64,000 nt of DNA from Pseudoalteromonas citrea (GTDB lineage Bacteria; Pseudomonadota; Gammaproteobacteria; Enterobacterales; Alteromonadaceae). Of the stretch, positions 8,060 through 15,727 are shown one piece after another. The stretch covers positions 1,054,001 to 1,118,000 of the forward strand of contig NZ_AHBZ03000027.1 of assembly GCF_000238375.3 (NCBI RefSeq), in the 5' to 3' direction. The translations under genes and the position numbers were made by a program. Under the pieces are notes generated by a model. The model searched no databases. It was not told where the DNA came from and saw nothing but the letters and a program-made list of their open reading frames with translations. Each line of letters begins with the position of its first letter. The stretch's first letter is position 1.

Positions 8060-8584
8060 TTAATTAAGGTGTTCTTTAAGTTGATGTAAACGCCTTTCAT
8101 ATTCACCCATAATATTGTGTACTATCCAGCTGGCGATCACGCCACTGCCAACATGTGCCGCCCGAATTGCCTGATATTCTGGGTAGGTATGTTGCAGCCA
8201 CTCAACACCTGCGCTAATTGTACCGCCAACGGCAAGCCCCAGCAGACTGGCATATTTGCTATAAAAGCTTCGCGCAGAATCCATCGCTTCTTTGGCAATC
8301 GGCAGATCTGACGTTTTCAGTTCATCCAAGCCAAAGTTTAAAATACGATTTGCGATGATCACATCATCTCGTTGTGGGTTCGTAAATCCGGGGAAGCAAG
8401 CCAGTAACTTGGCAATTAATGCCAGTGCAGTGGTTTTTTGTGTGGTGAAAATGTTAAGACTAGCCGCAGCCTGAGGTTGTGCCTTTTCAGGTTGAAGTGC
8501 TATGGCGGCTTGATATTGTTCCGAATTGTCCAAGTCGGTTTGCTCGGCGTCATTGGTATTAGGTGGTGAATGTATTGTATTCAT
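8060..8584 (-). CDS. Hypothetical 174-aa protein of the Reb/effector locus
   Basis: I do not recognise this protein. The first 45 residues are polar and Gln/Asp/Ala-rich. The body is helical: a hydrophobic segment 'TTALALIAKLLACFPGF', a second Ala/Gly-rich one 'YASLLGLAVGGTISAGVEWL', and 'AAHVGSGVIASWIVHNIMG', ending in a charged helix. The two Gly/Ala-rich stretches could be membrane-inserting, as in a pore-former or holin-like protein, but neither is a clear transmembrane helix. SD AGGA precedes the ATG. It is transcribed divergently from the toxin gene at 8865. Confidence 0.6.
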   Translation of the reverse strand: MNTIHSPPNTNDAEQTDLDNSEQYQAAIALQPEKAQPQAAASLNIFTTQKTTALALIAKLLACFPGFTNPQRDDVIIANRILNFGLDELKTSDLPIAKEAMDSARSFYSKYASLLGLAVGGTISAGVEWLQHTYPEYQAIRAAHVGSGVIASWIVHNIMGEYERRLHQLKEHLN

Positions 8585-8762
8585 AACTTATCCTATTCAG
8601 TTTTTTTGCAGGTTGAGTTATGAGTAACTTAATCGGTAATTTATTGTTGGGCTTGGTATTTTCTATGTTTATGAGACTCTCAAAAACCATTAATCAAAGT
8701 GGCTGCACAATAAAAAGGCAGGCGTTTTTGTTTTTTAAACCGTAAAAACCACCAAAAATAGA

Positions 8763-8776
8763 CCTGTTTTTACCAA
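8763..8776 (+). promoter_or_regulatory. TTTTTACCAA half-site upstream of the Ntox30-like toxin
   Basis: CCTGTTTTTACCAA reads toward the plus-strand toxin gene, 89-102 bp before its start. The reverse complement, TTGGTAAAAACAGG, is identical over 14 bases to the site at 25993-26006 upstream of rebB. Orientation relative to the downstream gene is the same in both cases. Confidence 0.55.
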
Positions 8777-8864
8777 GATGAAACTATCAAGGCGCTCTAA
8801 ATTATTGACTGGACGGTTTCAACGCTTTGCAAACAGTAAAGCCTACTTAACAAAGGTTTGAAAT

Positions 8865-9392
8865 ATGTATGTACATGTAGATAAATCAAAAAGGAATGTA
8901 TTGAGCCCGAGTATGCATTTTTCCAACAAAAAGCAAAATACCGAACGCAAAACTATGCAAAGAATGGAAGGGCTTGCAGGTTTGTTTGGTCTAGATCACT
9001 GGGTGCCAATAGGTGCACCAAACCCCACTAGAGCTGATTTTCAGAATTTACTGCATGGTGGCAGAATCGATGCGGATCAGTTAATGGCGGTAATACCCGC
9101 GGGGTTACAAAATACTTTTGATATTGGGCCAAGAGCACAAAGAGGCTTTAGATTTGAATGGGGGGATTGGCATGTTCACGGGCATGAAGCTGATGCAGGC
9201 GCTCAAGCAGGCCATGTTGGGGGCGCAGGCTGGGTTGTGCGCATACGAAATGGCAATCAATGGCTTTTATCTGAGCCGTTGGTCAGCGTTCATCCCGTTG
9301 ATCACGTTAATTATTTTGCGCCGAGAAACTGGGCACCAGCCAATGGTCCGTTTGCAAGAGAGCATTCACATATTCCATTGGTTTTCGGCTAA
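8865..9392 (+). CDS. Candidate toxin, polymorphic-toxin type 30-like C-terminal domain
   Basis: This 175-aa protein begins Met-Tyr-Val-His-Val-Asp-Lys-Ser-Lys, the same style of leader as the proteins at 9755, 17954 and 18949. From about residue 85 the sequence 'RGFRFEWGDWHVHGHEADA' leads into 'GWVVRIRNGNQWLL' and ends 'HSHIPLVFG'. This order (W-x-V-x-x-H-G-x-D/E, then GW-V-V-R-I-x-x-G, then HIPL) resembles the Ntox30 toxin domain as I recall it; conserved His residues make a nuclease or similar hydrolase plausible. No immunity gene is evident next to it. A second, truncated copy of its 3' end survives at 16887-17020. No signal peptide. Length is short for a polymorphic toxin, consistent with injected or released cargo. 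Confidence 0.6.
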   Translation: MYVHVDKSKRNVLSPSMHFSNKKQNTERKTMQRMEGLAGLFGLDHWVPIGAPNPTRADFQNLLHGGRIDADQLMAVIPAGLQNTFDIGPRAQRGFRFEWGDWHVHGHEADAGAQAGHVGGAGWVVRIRNGNQWLLSEPLVSVHPVDHVNYFAPRNWAPANGPFAREHSHIPLVFG

Positions 9393-9754
9393 TTGATTTA
9401 CCTAAATTTGAGGCCTACTAAAAAAAATAGTCATTACACTGGCCTCTCTTTCTATGGCTTTATGTGTTGCTAGATGATCGCGTTATATTGGTTTGTGCAG
9501 CACTTTTCAACCAGCCTCTGAGCCATAATCCGATAAAATACCAATTAACTGGGTTTTAATACCAATTGCTATCACCTCAGAAAATTTATAGTAAACACAC
9601 CTGATAAATTATCACCCTAGATAAGTGTGTTTTGGTGACCTCACAAGTGCGTGGTTTGCCATTTGCCAACATAAAAACATCCGTGAGCCCATGCATATTT
9701 GCTAACAGATACAGGTTAAATGAGTTACCGCTTTTACTAAATAAGGTATGCGAT
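9393..9754. promoter_or_regulatory. Intergenic region between two toxin genes, with a TACCAA direct repeat
   Basis: No gene seen that I would support. The notable element is TACCAATT at 9539 and TACCAATT at 9560, a 21-bp-period direct repeat (AAAATACCAATT ... TTAATACCAATT) reading toward the GNAT-like gene at 9755. It is weaker than the TTTTACCAA sites elsewhere. Confidence 0.35.
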
Positions 9755-10270
9755 ATGTACGCACAGATAAAAAATGATAAACGCCATAATCACCGACTCA
9801 TCATAGGGCGTGTTTCGCAGCAAAGAGGCAGTGCCCAAGTAAAGGGCGTATTACAAAAAGCAGAGCATAAATACGACAAGTACGCCAAGACCTTATCGCG
9901 CGAGCTCACCGGAGATGGCAAGGACCTGTGTATTAAAGAAGGAAAACTAAAATATAAGATGTTTAATTATCAAGGCGCAAAAATACTGGAGATCACCGAC
10001 CTAGTATCTAACAAGCTGAAAAAAGGTACAGGGGTGAAGTTAATGAAACACGTCATGGAAATAGGCAAGGCAGCTGGGTGTGATATCGTGCGTTTAATCG
10101 CAGAGTCCTCAGGATATGACGGCAGGCCAAAACAGGCTGAACTGCTCCAGTGGTATACCAATCGAGGCTTGCACAATATCAAACCCGGCGGAAAGTTTGG
10201 CCGCTGGATGGTCGGGGATATAAATGAATGCCTTAAGCTGATAGATGGCACGTTGGCACGCTATAGATAG
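9755..10270 (+). CDS. Candidate effector with GNAT acetyltransferase-like domain
   Basis: This 171-aa protein starts Met-Tyr-Ala-Gln-Ile-Lys-Asn-Asp-Lys, sharing the leader style of the neighbouring toxins, followed by a basic Arg/His/Gln-rich linker. Residues about 60-165 look like a GNAT fold: 'ILEITDLVSNKLKKGTGVKLMKHVMEIGKAAGC' gives strand beta4 and the acetyl-CoA-binding motif A (K-G-T-G-V-x-L-M in place of Q/R-x-x-G-x-G/A), then 'IVRLIAES' and 'LLQWYTNRGLHNI', the usual 'A-x-x-x-Y-x-x-x-G-F' end. It would transfer an acetyl or acyl group to a protein or small molecule. The ATG at 9755 has an AAGG SD 8 bases upstream, preferable to a start 123 bp earlier. Confidence 0.6.
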   Translation: MYAQIKNDKRHNHRLIIGRVSQQRGSAQVKGVLQKAEHKYDKYAKTLSRELTGDGKDLCIKEGKLKYKMFNYQGAKILEITDLVSNKLKKGTGVKLMKHVMEIGKAAGCDIVRLIAESSGYDGRPKQAELLQWYTNRGLHNIKPGGKFGRWMVGDINECLKLIDGTLARYR

Positions 10271-10319
10271 CGCGGCGGAGCGTGGTCTTGTACTTGAAGC
10301 AAGACCAGACCGCGCCGCT
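10271..10319. terminator. Bidirectional terminator-like hairpin between convergent genes
   Basis: Nested inverted repeats: outer CGGCG / CGCCG and inner TGGTCTTG / CAAGACCA around a 9-base loop. It sits between the GNAT-like gene (+) and the Ntn hydrolase gene (-). No long T run. Confidence 0.55.
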
Positions 10320-10356
10320 AGGGCTAGTCTGAACTAGAGACCCTGGTTATGATGGT

Positions 10357-11781
10357 TTAAGCGGTCTGTTGTTGAGACTGTTTGCCGAACGAAGAATGCT
10401 GATTGACAACATCGGTTAAATCTACAGATTTAATGGTGATATCAAGTGAATGAACATGTGCCTCTAAGCCTTCAAATTGAATATCTTCTAATTTAAATTC
10501 AAATACCTGAGTTGATTGATACATACGTACAGAAAAGGTTTTATTCACTAAGTCAGAAACAGTTACCCATTGCGTGTAATCATGGACATTTTTTCCCTGT
10601 GAGTCTCGGCTCGTGCCCAATGGGATATCAACCGTATTCAAAATATGAAATGCGAGTGTTGTCGCGTCAGTAATACCCACTTCAATGTCTGCTTCAATTG
10701 GCAGTCTTTCATTGTATGCTTGAGCATAATCACGAGCATGTTGTTTAAATGTATTCGCATTATCAACCTCACTGAGCTCCGTAAGTTGAAAAACAGGAAA
10801 TGCAAAGTTACTCATCATAGCGGCTCGTACAAAGCGATCCACTGGCGTCGAGCTACCCGGTAACCCTGAAAAACCAGTGCCTTGCGCATGTGAAAAGCTT
10901 TGAAATTTATAGGCGGCGCGTTGCGATGCATCAACACTGGGCACGTCTGGGTAACCCTCGTTATTTTGAAAGTTAAACGGCACCACATTGACATAGTTAT
11001 TAATTACGTTTTCCTGTTGCCAACTGATTATAGGGTCATTCGTTAATACGCCAATCGGGTTTAGATCGGTGATTTGCAATTGACCTTCCACGTACTCTAA
11101 TACAATACTATTGCCGAGTGCATCATGGACGGGGAAATGAAAATTCATAGCACTTGGCACTGAGCTCGGTTCAAAAGGGTTAGCCACCACTATTTTGTCT
11201 TTATTTTTTACCTTGCTCTCTTTAAGTTTTGAACCGTGTTTATTTACTTTGAGTTGGCCATATTGCAAACCATCAATGACGTCTTGGCAAGTTGCACAAG
11301 TTGATAAAATCCACGTGGTAAGACTTGGGTAATAGATGACCCCTTTTGCAGCTATTGGGTTATTATGCTCATCGAGCGGGTTTTGATATTTTGATTGCGC
11401 GAACACCATGGTTCCAGTTGTCAGGCCCTCGTTGTTCATCCCATTGGTTGCGATGTTCGCATTCGGATCACTTTCTTTATCCAGTACGTTACTGATAGAG
11501 GTCTTAAAGCCATTTAGAGAAATAAAGTCATACTTACCCTGCCAAGTTAACAGTAAAGGAGTGATCATATTAATATCGCAGCGCAGAATAAAATCTTCTC
11601 TCGCTGTATCCTCTGTTAATGTATCTAAAGACTTCGCTATTAATTGCTTATATTCATGATTTTTTGGCCTAAAAAATATTTGAGATTTTAAGTTTGGGCC
11701 CAGCTCCATTGAGCGGCCAATGACAGGAATACTTTTATTTGGATCAAGAGTTAACCCTTTGATTGAAAAATCGGTGCACAT
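10357..11781 (-). CDS. Choloylglycine hydrolase / penicillin V acylase-type Ntn hydrolase (C59-like)
   Basis: This 474-aa linear-amide C-N hydrolase has the N-terminal nucleophile Cys2 exposed after removal of Met1 ('MCTDFSI'), the following 'PVIGRSMEL' with the conserved Arg, 'NGMNNEGLTTGTM' (oxyanion Asn and Gly region), 'WILSTCATCQDV', 'VLEYVEGQLQITDLNPIGVLTNDP' with the conserved Asn, and 'NNYVN'. Family members cleave bile salts, penicillin V or N-acyl homoserine lactones; the substrate here cannot be told. It is longer than typical bile-salt hydrolases (about 330 aa), with extra C-terminal sequence. No signal peptide. SD AAGGA. A perfect TGTAAT-N4-TGTAAT site lies 105 bp upstream, shared with the chitinase gene. 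Confidence 0.8.
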   Translation of the reverse strand: MCTDFSIKGLTLDPNKSIPVIGRSMELGPNLKSQIFFRPKNHEYKQLIAKSLDTLTEDTAREDFILRCDINMITPLLLTWQGKYDFISLNGFKTSISNVLDKESDPNANIATNGMNNEGLTTGTMVFAQSKYQNPLDEHNNPIAAKGVIYYPSLTTWILSTCATCQDVIDGLQYGQLKVNKHGSKLKESKVKNKDKIVVANPFEPSSVPSAMNFHFPVHDALGNSIVLEYVEGQLQITDLNPIGVLTNDPIISWQQENVINNYVNVVPFNFQNNEGYPDVPSVDASQRAAYKFQSFSHAQGTGFSGLPGSSTPVDRFVRAAMMSNFAFPVFQLTELSEVDNANTFKQHARDYAQAYNERLPIEADIEVGITDATTLAFHILNTVDIPLGTSRDSQGKNVHDYTQWVTVSDLVNKTFSVRMYQSTQVFEFKLEDIQFEGLEAHVHSLDITIKSVDLTDVVNQHSSFGKQSQQQTA

Positions 11782-12067
11782 TTTTTAATTCCTTTAGCAA
11801 ATTAATTTAAAGTAACATCTATCTGATCAGTGAATGTTGAATTCACACACAGTACTCAAACTAGCAGCCATAACGTAAATCATCTATTACATCGAATTAC
11901 ACGTAGTTAGGTCAGGTCTTGCACTTTGTAACTGCATGGCTAAGAGTGGCGTAGTGAATCCCAAAGGTAGGGTACAAAGATGGGGTAGGGTCAGGTCTTA
12001 CATTGTGCAACTGCGGAGCTGACAGTGGTGTAGTGCCCCCCAAATGCTTTGGCGACGTCACTCATGT
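11782..12067. promoter_or_regulatory. Upstream region of the Ntn hydrolase with imperfect direct repeats
   Basis: No gene seen. It holds the TGTAAT-N4-TGTAAT site at 11886-11901 and two imperfect copies of an approximately 80-bp sequence starting at about 11912 and 11993 (shared 'GTCAGGTCTT.CA...TGCAACTGC' and 'GTGGYGTAGTG'). These look like intergenic repeats associated with the transposase remnants that follow. Confidence 0.45.
11886..11901 (-). promoter_or_regulatory. TGTAAT-N4-TGTAAT direct repeat upstream of the Ntn hydrolase
   Basis: ATTACA-TCGA-ATTACA on the plus strand, 105 bp upstream of the start at 11781. Exact half-sites and the same 10-bp spacing as at 7886, 28943 and 32413. Confidence 0.55.
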
Positions 12068-12190
12068 TTATTGACCCCTAAATAGGCGACAGCCATGGCC
12101 CGTTTTTTGTCGATCCTATCGTTATCTTTATACCAGTCAATGGGCTGCACCTGAACTCGCTTTTGTTTTTTGGGTACTTCGTTCAAGACA
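12068..12190 (-). pseudogene. 3' fragment of an unidentified gene
   Basis: A minus-strand reading frame gives a basic C-terminal tail ('VPKKQKRVQVQPIDWYKDND' and 'KRAMAVAYLGVNKHE') ending in TGA at about 12068. No start or upstream part is present: the frame runs into the A-rich transposon end GAAAAAAAGACACC at about 12195. It looks like a gene remnant cut by the RAYT-type element. Confidence 0.3.
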
Positions 12191-12230
12191 CAAAGAAAAA
12201 AAGACACCGATTCTAAATTGATTGCCCATT

Positions 12231-12482
12231 CTAAATTGATTGTTCCTGTAATAGCTTGATGCGCCTTTTAATGATCGTGAAATCTGATTCTTCGGGAGGA
12301 TTTTCGATTTTTGCTCGTATTGGATTTAAATCAACGTATACCAAACAAGCGGCGAGTGCAGTTATCTTCAAAATTAGCTTTACGCGCAATAGCCTCGTTG
12401 AGTACTCGCATGAACCAGCGGATATCCATTATTCGATTACGAAACACTTTTGTCATTCCATCGAGTTTAAATTGTTCAGCTG
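12231..12482 (-). pseudogene. Degenerate REP-associated tyrosine transposase fragment
   Basis: Two frames together spell the C-terminal half of a Y1/RAYT transposase: 'WFMRVLNEAIARKANFEDN' in one, then 'YVDLNPIRAKIENPPEESDF' in another, ending at the TAG at 12231-12233. It parallels residues in the better-preserved copy at 12693-13737 ('WFMRILNEDIARKAN', 'AYVDLNPIRANMAKTPEES'). N-terminal catalytic residues are missing and the frame is broken, so it is inactive. Confidence 0.7.
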
Positions 12483-12692
12483 AAATAAAAAGGCACCAAA
12501 CTAATTTATATAACTTAAACATCATTATGAATAAAGACTTATGACTCATCTTGAGGTTATTTTTAAATGATGCGGTGTTTTTACCCAGAATATTTCTCAC
12601 TAAGCCGTAAGTTTTGATTTTTACTGTATTTGAGAAAGGTGTGTTCCTACGAAGGCTCGCATGGTGCTTTTTAGGTAGAGTTGAACTTAGTG

Positions 12693-13737
12693 TTAAGCCA
12701 GTAATCGCTCGCAATTACTTACACTAATTCTGCGTTTTATTGCCAGGTGTTCACAATAATTATTAAGGGTATTAGTTCGCCCTACGGCACCTTTGAATAC
12801 TTTGCTAAATTGTGTGGTGAGCGTTAGCCAGTTTTCGGGGGCAATATTAAGTCGCTCTAATATCGGTAGGTGATGATGCGCTATATGCCCTTTTTTGTCT
12901 TCACGCATACAACGGCCAGTGAGTTCAACCAGCTCTAAGTAGCTTTTTAACTCAAAAGGAACGCCTTTGGGCATGTGTTTTCTGGGGCTGCCTGCAAAGC
13001 GTATTAATTGTTTGGGTTGTTTACCTTCTTGTGCACTGTTAATGCGCTTTTGTATGCTGGTGTGGTGTGACTCTTCTGGGGTTTTCGCCATGTTCGCGCG
13101 TATGGGGTTTAAATCCACATAGGCCATACAGGCTGCAAGGGCGGCTTCATCCAACAGTGCTTGAGATTTAAAACGCCCTTCCCAAAAGCGCCCAGTGCAT
13201 TTATCTTCTCGGTTGGCTTTACGGGCAATGTCTTCGTTGAGTATGCGCATAAACCAGCTGATGTCCGCCAAACGCGTTCGATATTGCTCAATGGTTTGCT
13301 TTAAAAAAAGTTGTTGGGCTTTATCGAGCTTCTCCCCTTGTAGGTATTTTTGTGTCAGCAAAGTACCTTTAAACAGTTTATGCCAACGAATAATCACCGC
13401 TTTATCACTTAAGCGTTGCGCTTTTTTATCATCCACAAACAACACCACATGGGTATACTTCAGGCATCCTGCCTTTCGTCCTTCGGATCAGCTAACGCTG
13501 TTGTAAAACATTCCCGATGTTTTGCTGGTTACTCATTACTGCATAGGCACATACATCAATGCAAAACACTTTTGTAAGGGCTAGTAATTTATCTTCTACC
13601 CATTGCCGGCGGTGTTCATAGCTTTGACCTGTAAAGGTGTCTTTACCACATAAAAAGGCACGGCGAACACAGCGAGAAATACAGTGGTAATATTTTGTGT
13701 CACTTAAACTAACTTTTCTTTTACGTGCAATAGCCAT
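12693..13737 (-). pseudogene. REP-associated tyrosine transposase (Y1/HUH, RAYT), split by an insertion
   Basis: The N-terminal piece (13492-13737) has 'KYYHCISRCVRRAFLCGKD' and 'CIDVCAYAVMSN', typical of Y1 transposases. It breaks exactly where the HxH (HUH) metal motif should be. The remainder (12693-13448) resumes with 'VVLFVDD' and runs to the family C-terminus with 'WFMRILNEDIARKAN', 'RFWEGRFKSQALLDE' and 'YVDLNPIRAN'. The break is a hairpin-rich insertion of about 75 bp at 13451-13525 containing an in-frame stop. The catalytic HUH is destroyed, so the copy is inactive. Such transposases mobilise or maintain REP sequences. Confidence 0.8.
13451..13525. repeat. REP-like hairpin element inserted in the RAYT gene
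   Basis: About 75 bp with several short hairpins: AGGCA-TCC-TGCCT (about 13472-13484), TCC-TTC-GGA, and AAAACAT-TCCCG-ATGTTTT (13505-13523). It separates Asn of 'AVMSN' from 'HVVLF', replacing the expected His-Tyr codons. Compact multi-hairpin structure is what REP/BIME-type elements look like. Confidence 0.55.
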
Positions 13738-13744
13738 GAAAGGT

Positions 13745-13780
13745 TGCCTATCTTTTGAGCTGGTTATTTAAAGATAGGCA
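13745..13780. repeat. Conserved hairpin upstream of RAYT, copy 1
   Basis: TGCCTATCTTT / AAAGATAGGCA, an 11-bp perfect stem with a 14-base loop, immediately upstream of the RAYT start codon at 13737. The same structure recurs at 15374-15409, next to a second RAYT remnant. Confidence 0.6.
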
Positions 13781-13892
13781 AGGGATTTAAATGGTCAAAT
13801 TAAAGTGGGTGATGAGATGGACACTCCCAAATCGGCGTCAATGCGCCAAACTAAAGGTGTGTTTTTAACGATAGTTAGTAGGAGCATCCATC

Positions 13893-14930
13893 ATGAATAA
13901 CGTTAGTATATTAAGCATCGATTTAGCAAAAAATGTCTTTCAACTTCTTGGAATTGATGAACACGGAAAACCTTGTTTCTCAAAGCGGGTTTCTAGAGTA
14001 AAACTCCATGAAATAATCCTTAATTTACCGCCTTGTGAAGTCGTTATGGAAGCTTGTTCATCCTCTCACTACTGGGGCAGAGCATGTTTAAATTCTGGTC
14101 ATCAAGTTAATTTAATCCCTGCACAACATGTCACCCCATTTGTACGTGGTAACAAAAATGATAAAAATGATTGTTTGGCAATATATGAAGCAAGTAGAAG
14201 GCCTAACATTCGCTTTGTTCCCATTAAAAGTGAACAGCAACAAGCTGTGCTTTGTCTACATAGAATACGAGAAAGGCTACTCAGTACTCGTACTGCCTGT
14301 ATAAATCAAACTCGAAGTTTACTCCTCGAATTTGGGTTTCACATTCCCAAAGCATACTCTGTATTCAAAAAGCATATCCATGAACTTTTATCACAAGATG
14401 TTCAACCTGTTATTCGCCTCATGTTGTTAGAAGTACAACAAGAGTTAGAAAACTATGATAAAAAAATTAAACTAATGGATACCTTGTTTCAACAAACTAA
14501 TACCCACAACACCAGTGCAGAAATTATGCAATCAATTCCTGGGATTGGCCCTATCATTGCCTCCGCGTTTAGCGCTAGTATCGATAAAGGGCAAGCATTT
14601 AAAAGTGCGAAAGACTTTAGCGTCTGGCTTGGCCTTACGCCTAGGCAATATGCGTCTGGTGAAACAAATCGTTTGGGCACAATTACTAAACGTGGAGATG
14701 GGTACCTCAGAAAACAACTTATTCATGGTGCTCGAACGGTTGTGAACCACGCGCATAAAAAAGACGATGACCTGAACCTATGGGTCACTGCCATCAAGCA
14801 AAGGCGTGGTGTGAATAAAGCTGCGGTTGCAATGGCGCATCGTCTGGCAAGATTAATGTGGATATTACTTCAAAAAAATGAATATTACCGCCCCATACGT
14901 TCATGCAACCAGGTTCAAGGTAATGTTTAA
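13893..14930 (+). CDS. IS1111-group (IS110 family) DEDD transposase
   Basis: This 345-aa recombinase has the N-terminal RuvC-like DEDD domain ('SIDLAKNVFQL' with the first Asp at about residue 10, 'VVMEACSSSHYWGR', 'DKNDCLAIYEA') and the C-terminal serine-containing domain ('IPGIGPIIASAFSAS', 'DFSVWLGLTPRQYASG', 'GTITKRGDGYLRKQLIHGA'). It appears intact. These enzymes act with a structured bridge RNA that specifies donor and target. In the IS1111 group that RNA lies downstream of the gene. Confidence 0.92.
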   Translation: MNNVSILSIDLAKNVFQLLGIDEHGKPCFSKRVSRVKLHEIILNLPPCEVVMEACSSSHYWGRACLNSGHQVNLIPAQHVTPFVRGNKNDKNDCLAIYEASRRPNIRFVPIKSEQQQAVLCLHRIRERLLSTRTACINQTRSLLLEFGFHIPKAYSVFKKHIHELLSQDVQPVIRLMLLEVQQELENYDKKIKLMDTLFQQTNTHNTSAEIMQSIPGIGPIIASAFSASIDKGQAFKSAKDFSVWLGLTPRQYASGETNRLGTITKRGDGYLRKQLIHGARTVVNHAHKKDDDLNLWVTAIKQRRGVNKAAVAMAHRLARLMWILLQKNEYYRPIRSCNQVQGNV

Positions 14931-14934
14931 ACAC

Positions 14935-15290
14935 CAAGTTAGATTGGCAAGCAGCTCGTAAAAGACAAGGGTGACTTAACCCGAGTGGGTGTTGAGAGTA
15001 CTTGCCAATCGCCTATCATTGTTCGCTACAGTTAGATGAAAAAAGGCCTAGCCTGCCTATACAAAACCCGGCAAAGGCACGGTATATAAACCGCTTGGGT
15101 GTATTCAAATTAGGGTGTATAGGCTCGAAGCTCATTAGGGGCACTGAAATAACAGTTAAGCCCGGATATATGTCAGAGCAACGCTTTATTGCAAATGGGT
15201 CAAACGTCAAACAGTGGCAGCGACGAAATGAAAAAACGAGGTAGTTTATTCTACCCCGCCAGAGTTATTTTGTTTGACATACCGGGAGTG
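14935..15290 (+). ncRNA. Candidate bridge RNA region of the IS1111 element
   Basis: The 3' non-coding end contains a perfect 10-bp inverted repeat GATTGGCAAG (14942-14951) / CTTGCCAATC (15001-15010) closing a 49-base region with smaller hairpins, followed by 280 more non-coding bases up to the right inverted repeat. That a bridge RNA lies here in this group is established knowledge; its exact ends and the target-binding loops were not resolved from the sequence. Confidence 0.45.
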
Positions 15291-15308
15291 TCCATATATG
15301 TCTTTTTT

Positions 15309-15445
15309 TTCAGTGATAATATTTTGTGTCACTTAAACTAACTTGTCTTTTACGTGCAATAGCCATGAGAGTTTGCCTATCTTTTGGGCTGGTTATTTAA
15401 AGATAGGCAAGGGGTTTGGATTGGTCAAATTAGAGTGGGTGTCTT
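15309..15445 (-). pseudogene. 5' remnant of a second RAYT copy
   Basis: Nearly identical to 13684-13815: the first about 19 codons of a RAYT gene (Met at 15366, 'MAIARKRQVSLSDTKYYH') with the same upstream hairpin and GAGTGGGTG end. The rest of the gene is missing; the IS1111 right end abuts it. Confidence 0.7.
15374..15409. repeat. Conserved hairpin upstream of RAYT, copy 2
   Basis: Same TGCCTATCTTT / AAAGATAGGCA stem as at 13745-13780, with a slightly different loop. Confidence 0.6.
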
Positions 15446-15484
15446 TTTTTCAATCGTTAAAAACGATGTAGATTACTATGGCTA

Positions 15485-15628
15485 TCATGAGGTTTTTCGG
15501 GGGACGTAAATCACGTTGCCGTTGAGGCGCATTAAGCGACCTAGTAGATAATGCTCTACGTCCTCGACTTTTAATAATGCTATGTTAAGTCCGTTAGTGC
15601 CCTTTAAATAGGGACACCTGTACATCAT
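15485..15628 (-). CDS. Small 47-aa open frame or gene fragment
   Basis: Two consecutive ATGs at 15628 and 15625 open a frame of 47 codons ('MMYRCPYLKGTNGLNIALLK' then 'VEDVEHYLLGRLMRLNGNV'). Composition is protein-like, but I recognise no family and see no clear SD. It lies between a RAYT remnant and the IS3 left end, so it may be the tail of a destroyed gene. Confidence 0.25.
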   Translation of the reverse strand: MMYRCPYLKGTNGLNIALLKVEDVEHYLLGRLMRLNGNVIYVPRKTS

Positions 15629-15727
15629 GGTAAGCAATATTTTTTGTGAGCGATACAGAGTTCTAGTCGCAAACTAAGTGACACTATTGTAACTCCACCC
15701 AATTTAGTACAGCTCTTTTGTAGAATT

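Larger units (their letters stand above)
13812..15300 (+). mobile_element. IS110-family element, IS1111 group
   Basis: The element has an 11-bp subterminal inverted repeat, TGGACACTCCC at 13818-13828 and GGGAGTGTCCA at 15284-15294, one DEDD transposase gene (13893-14930) and a 350-bp non-coding right end. Subterminal repeats and a long 3' non-coding region are features of the IS1111 group. Edges are inferred by comparison with the uninterrupted sequence GTGGGTG-TCTTTTTTTC at 15433-15451: left edge after GTGGGTG (13805-13811), right edge before TCTTTTTTTT (from about 15301). The target is a RAYT-associated end, in line with the known liking of this group for REP-type sequences. Confidence 0.8.

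Noticed and set aside
9118-9396. Plus-strand frame inside the Ntox30-like toxin gene
   Set aside because: It is an alternate frame of the toxin; its similarity to the 16830-17171 frame reflects DNA duplication, while substitutions keep the toxin frame.
12331-12714. A 127-aa protein-coding gene on the minus strand
   Set aside because: Its second half is a RAYT fragment and the first half has no protein-like character; the frame is a chance fusion in decayed transposon DNA.
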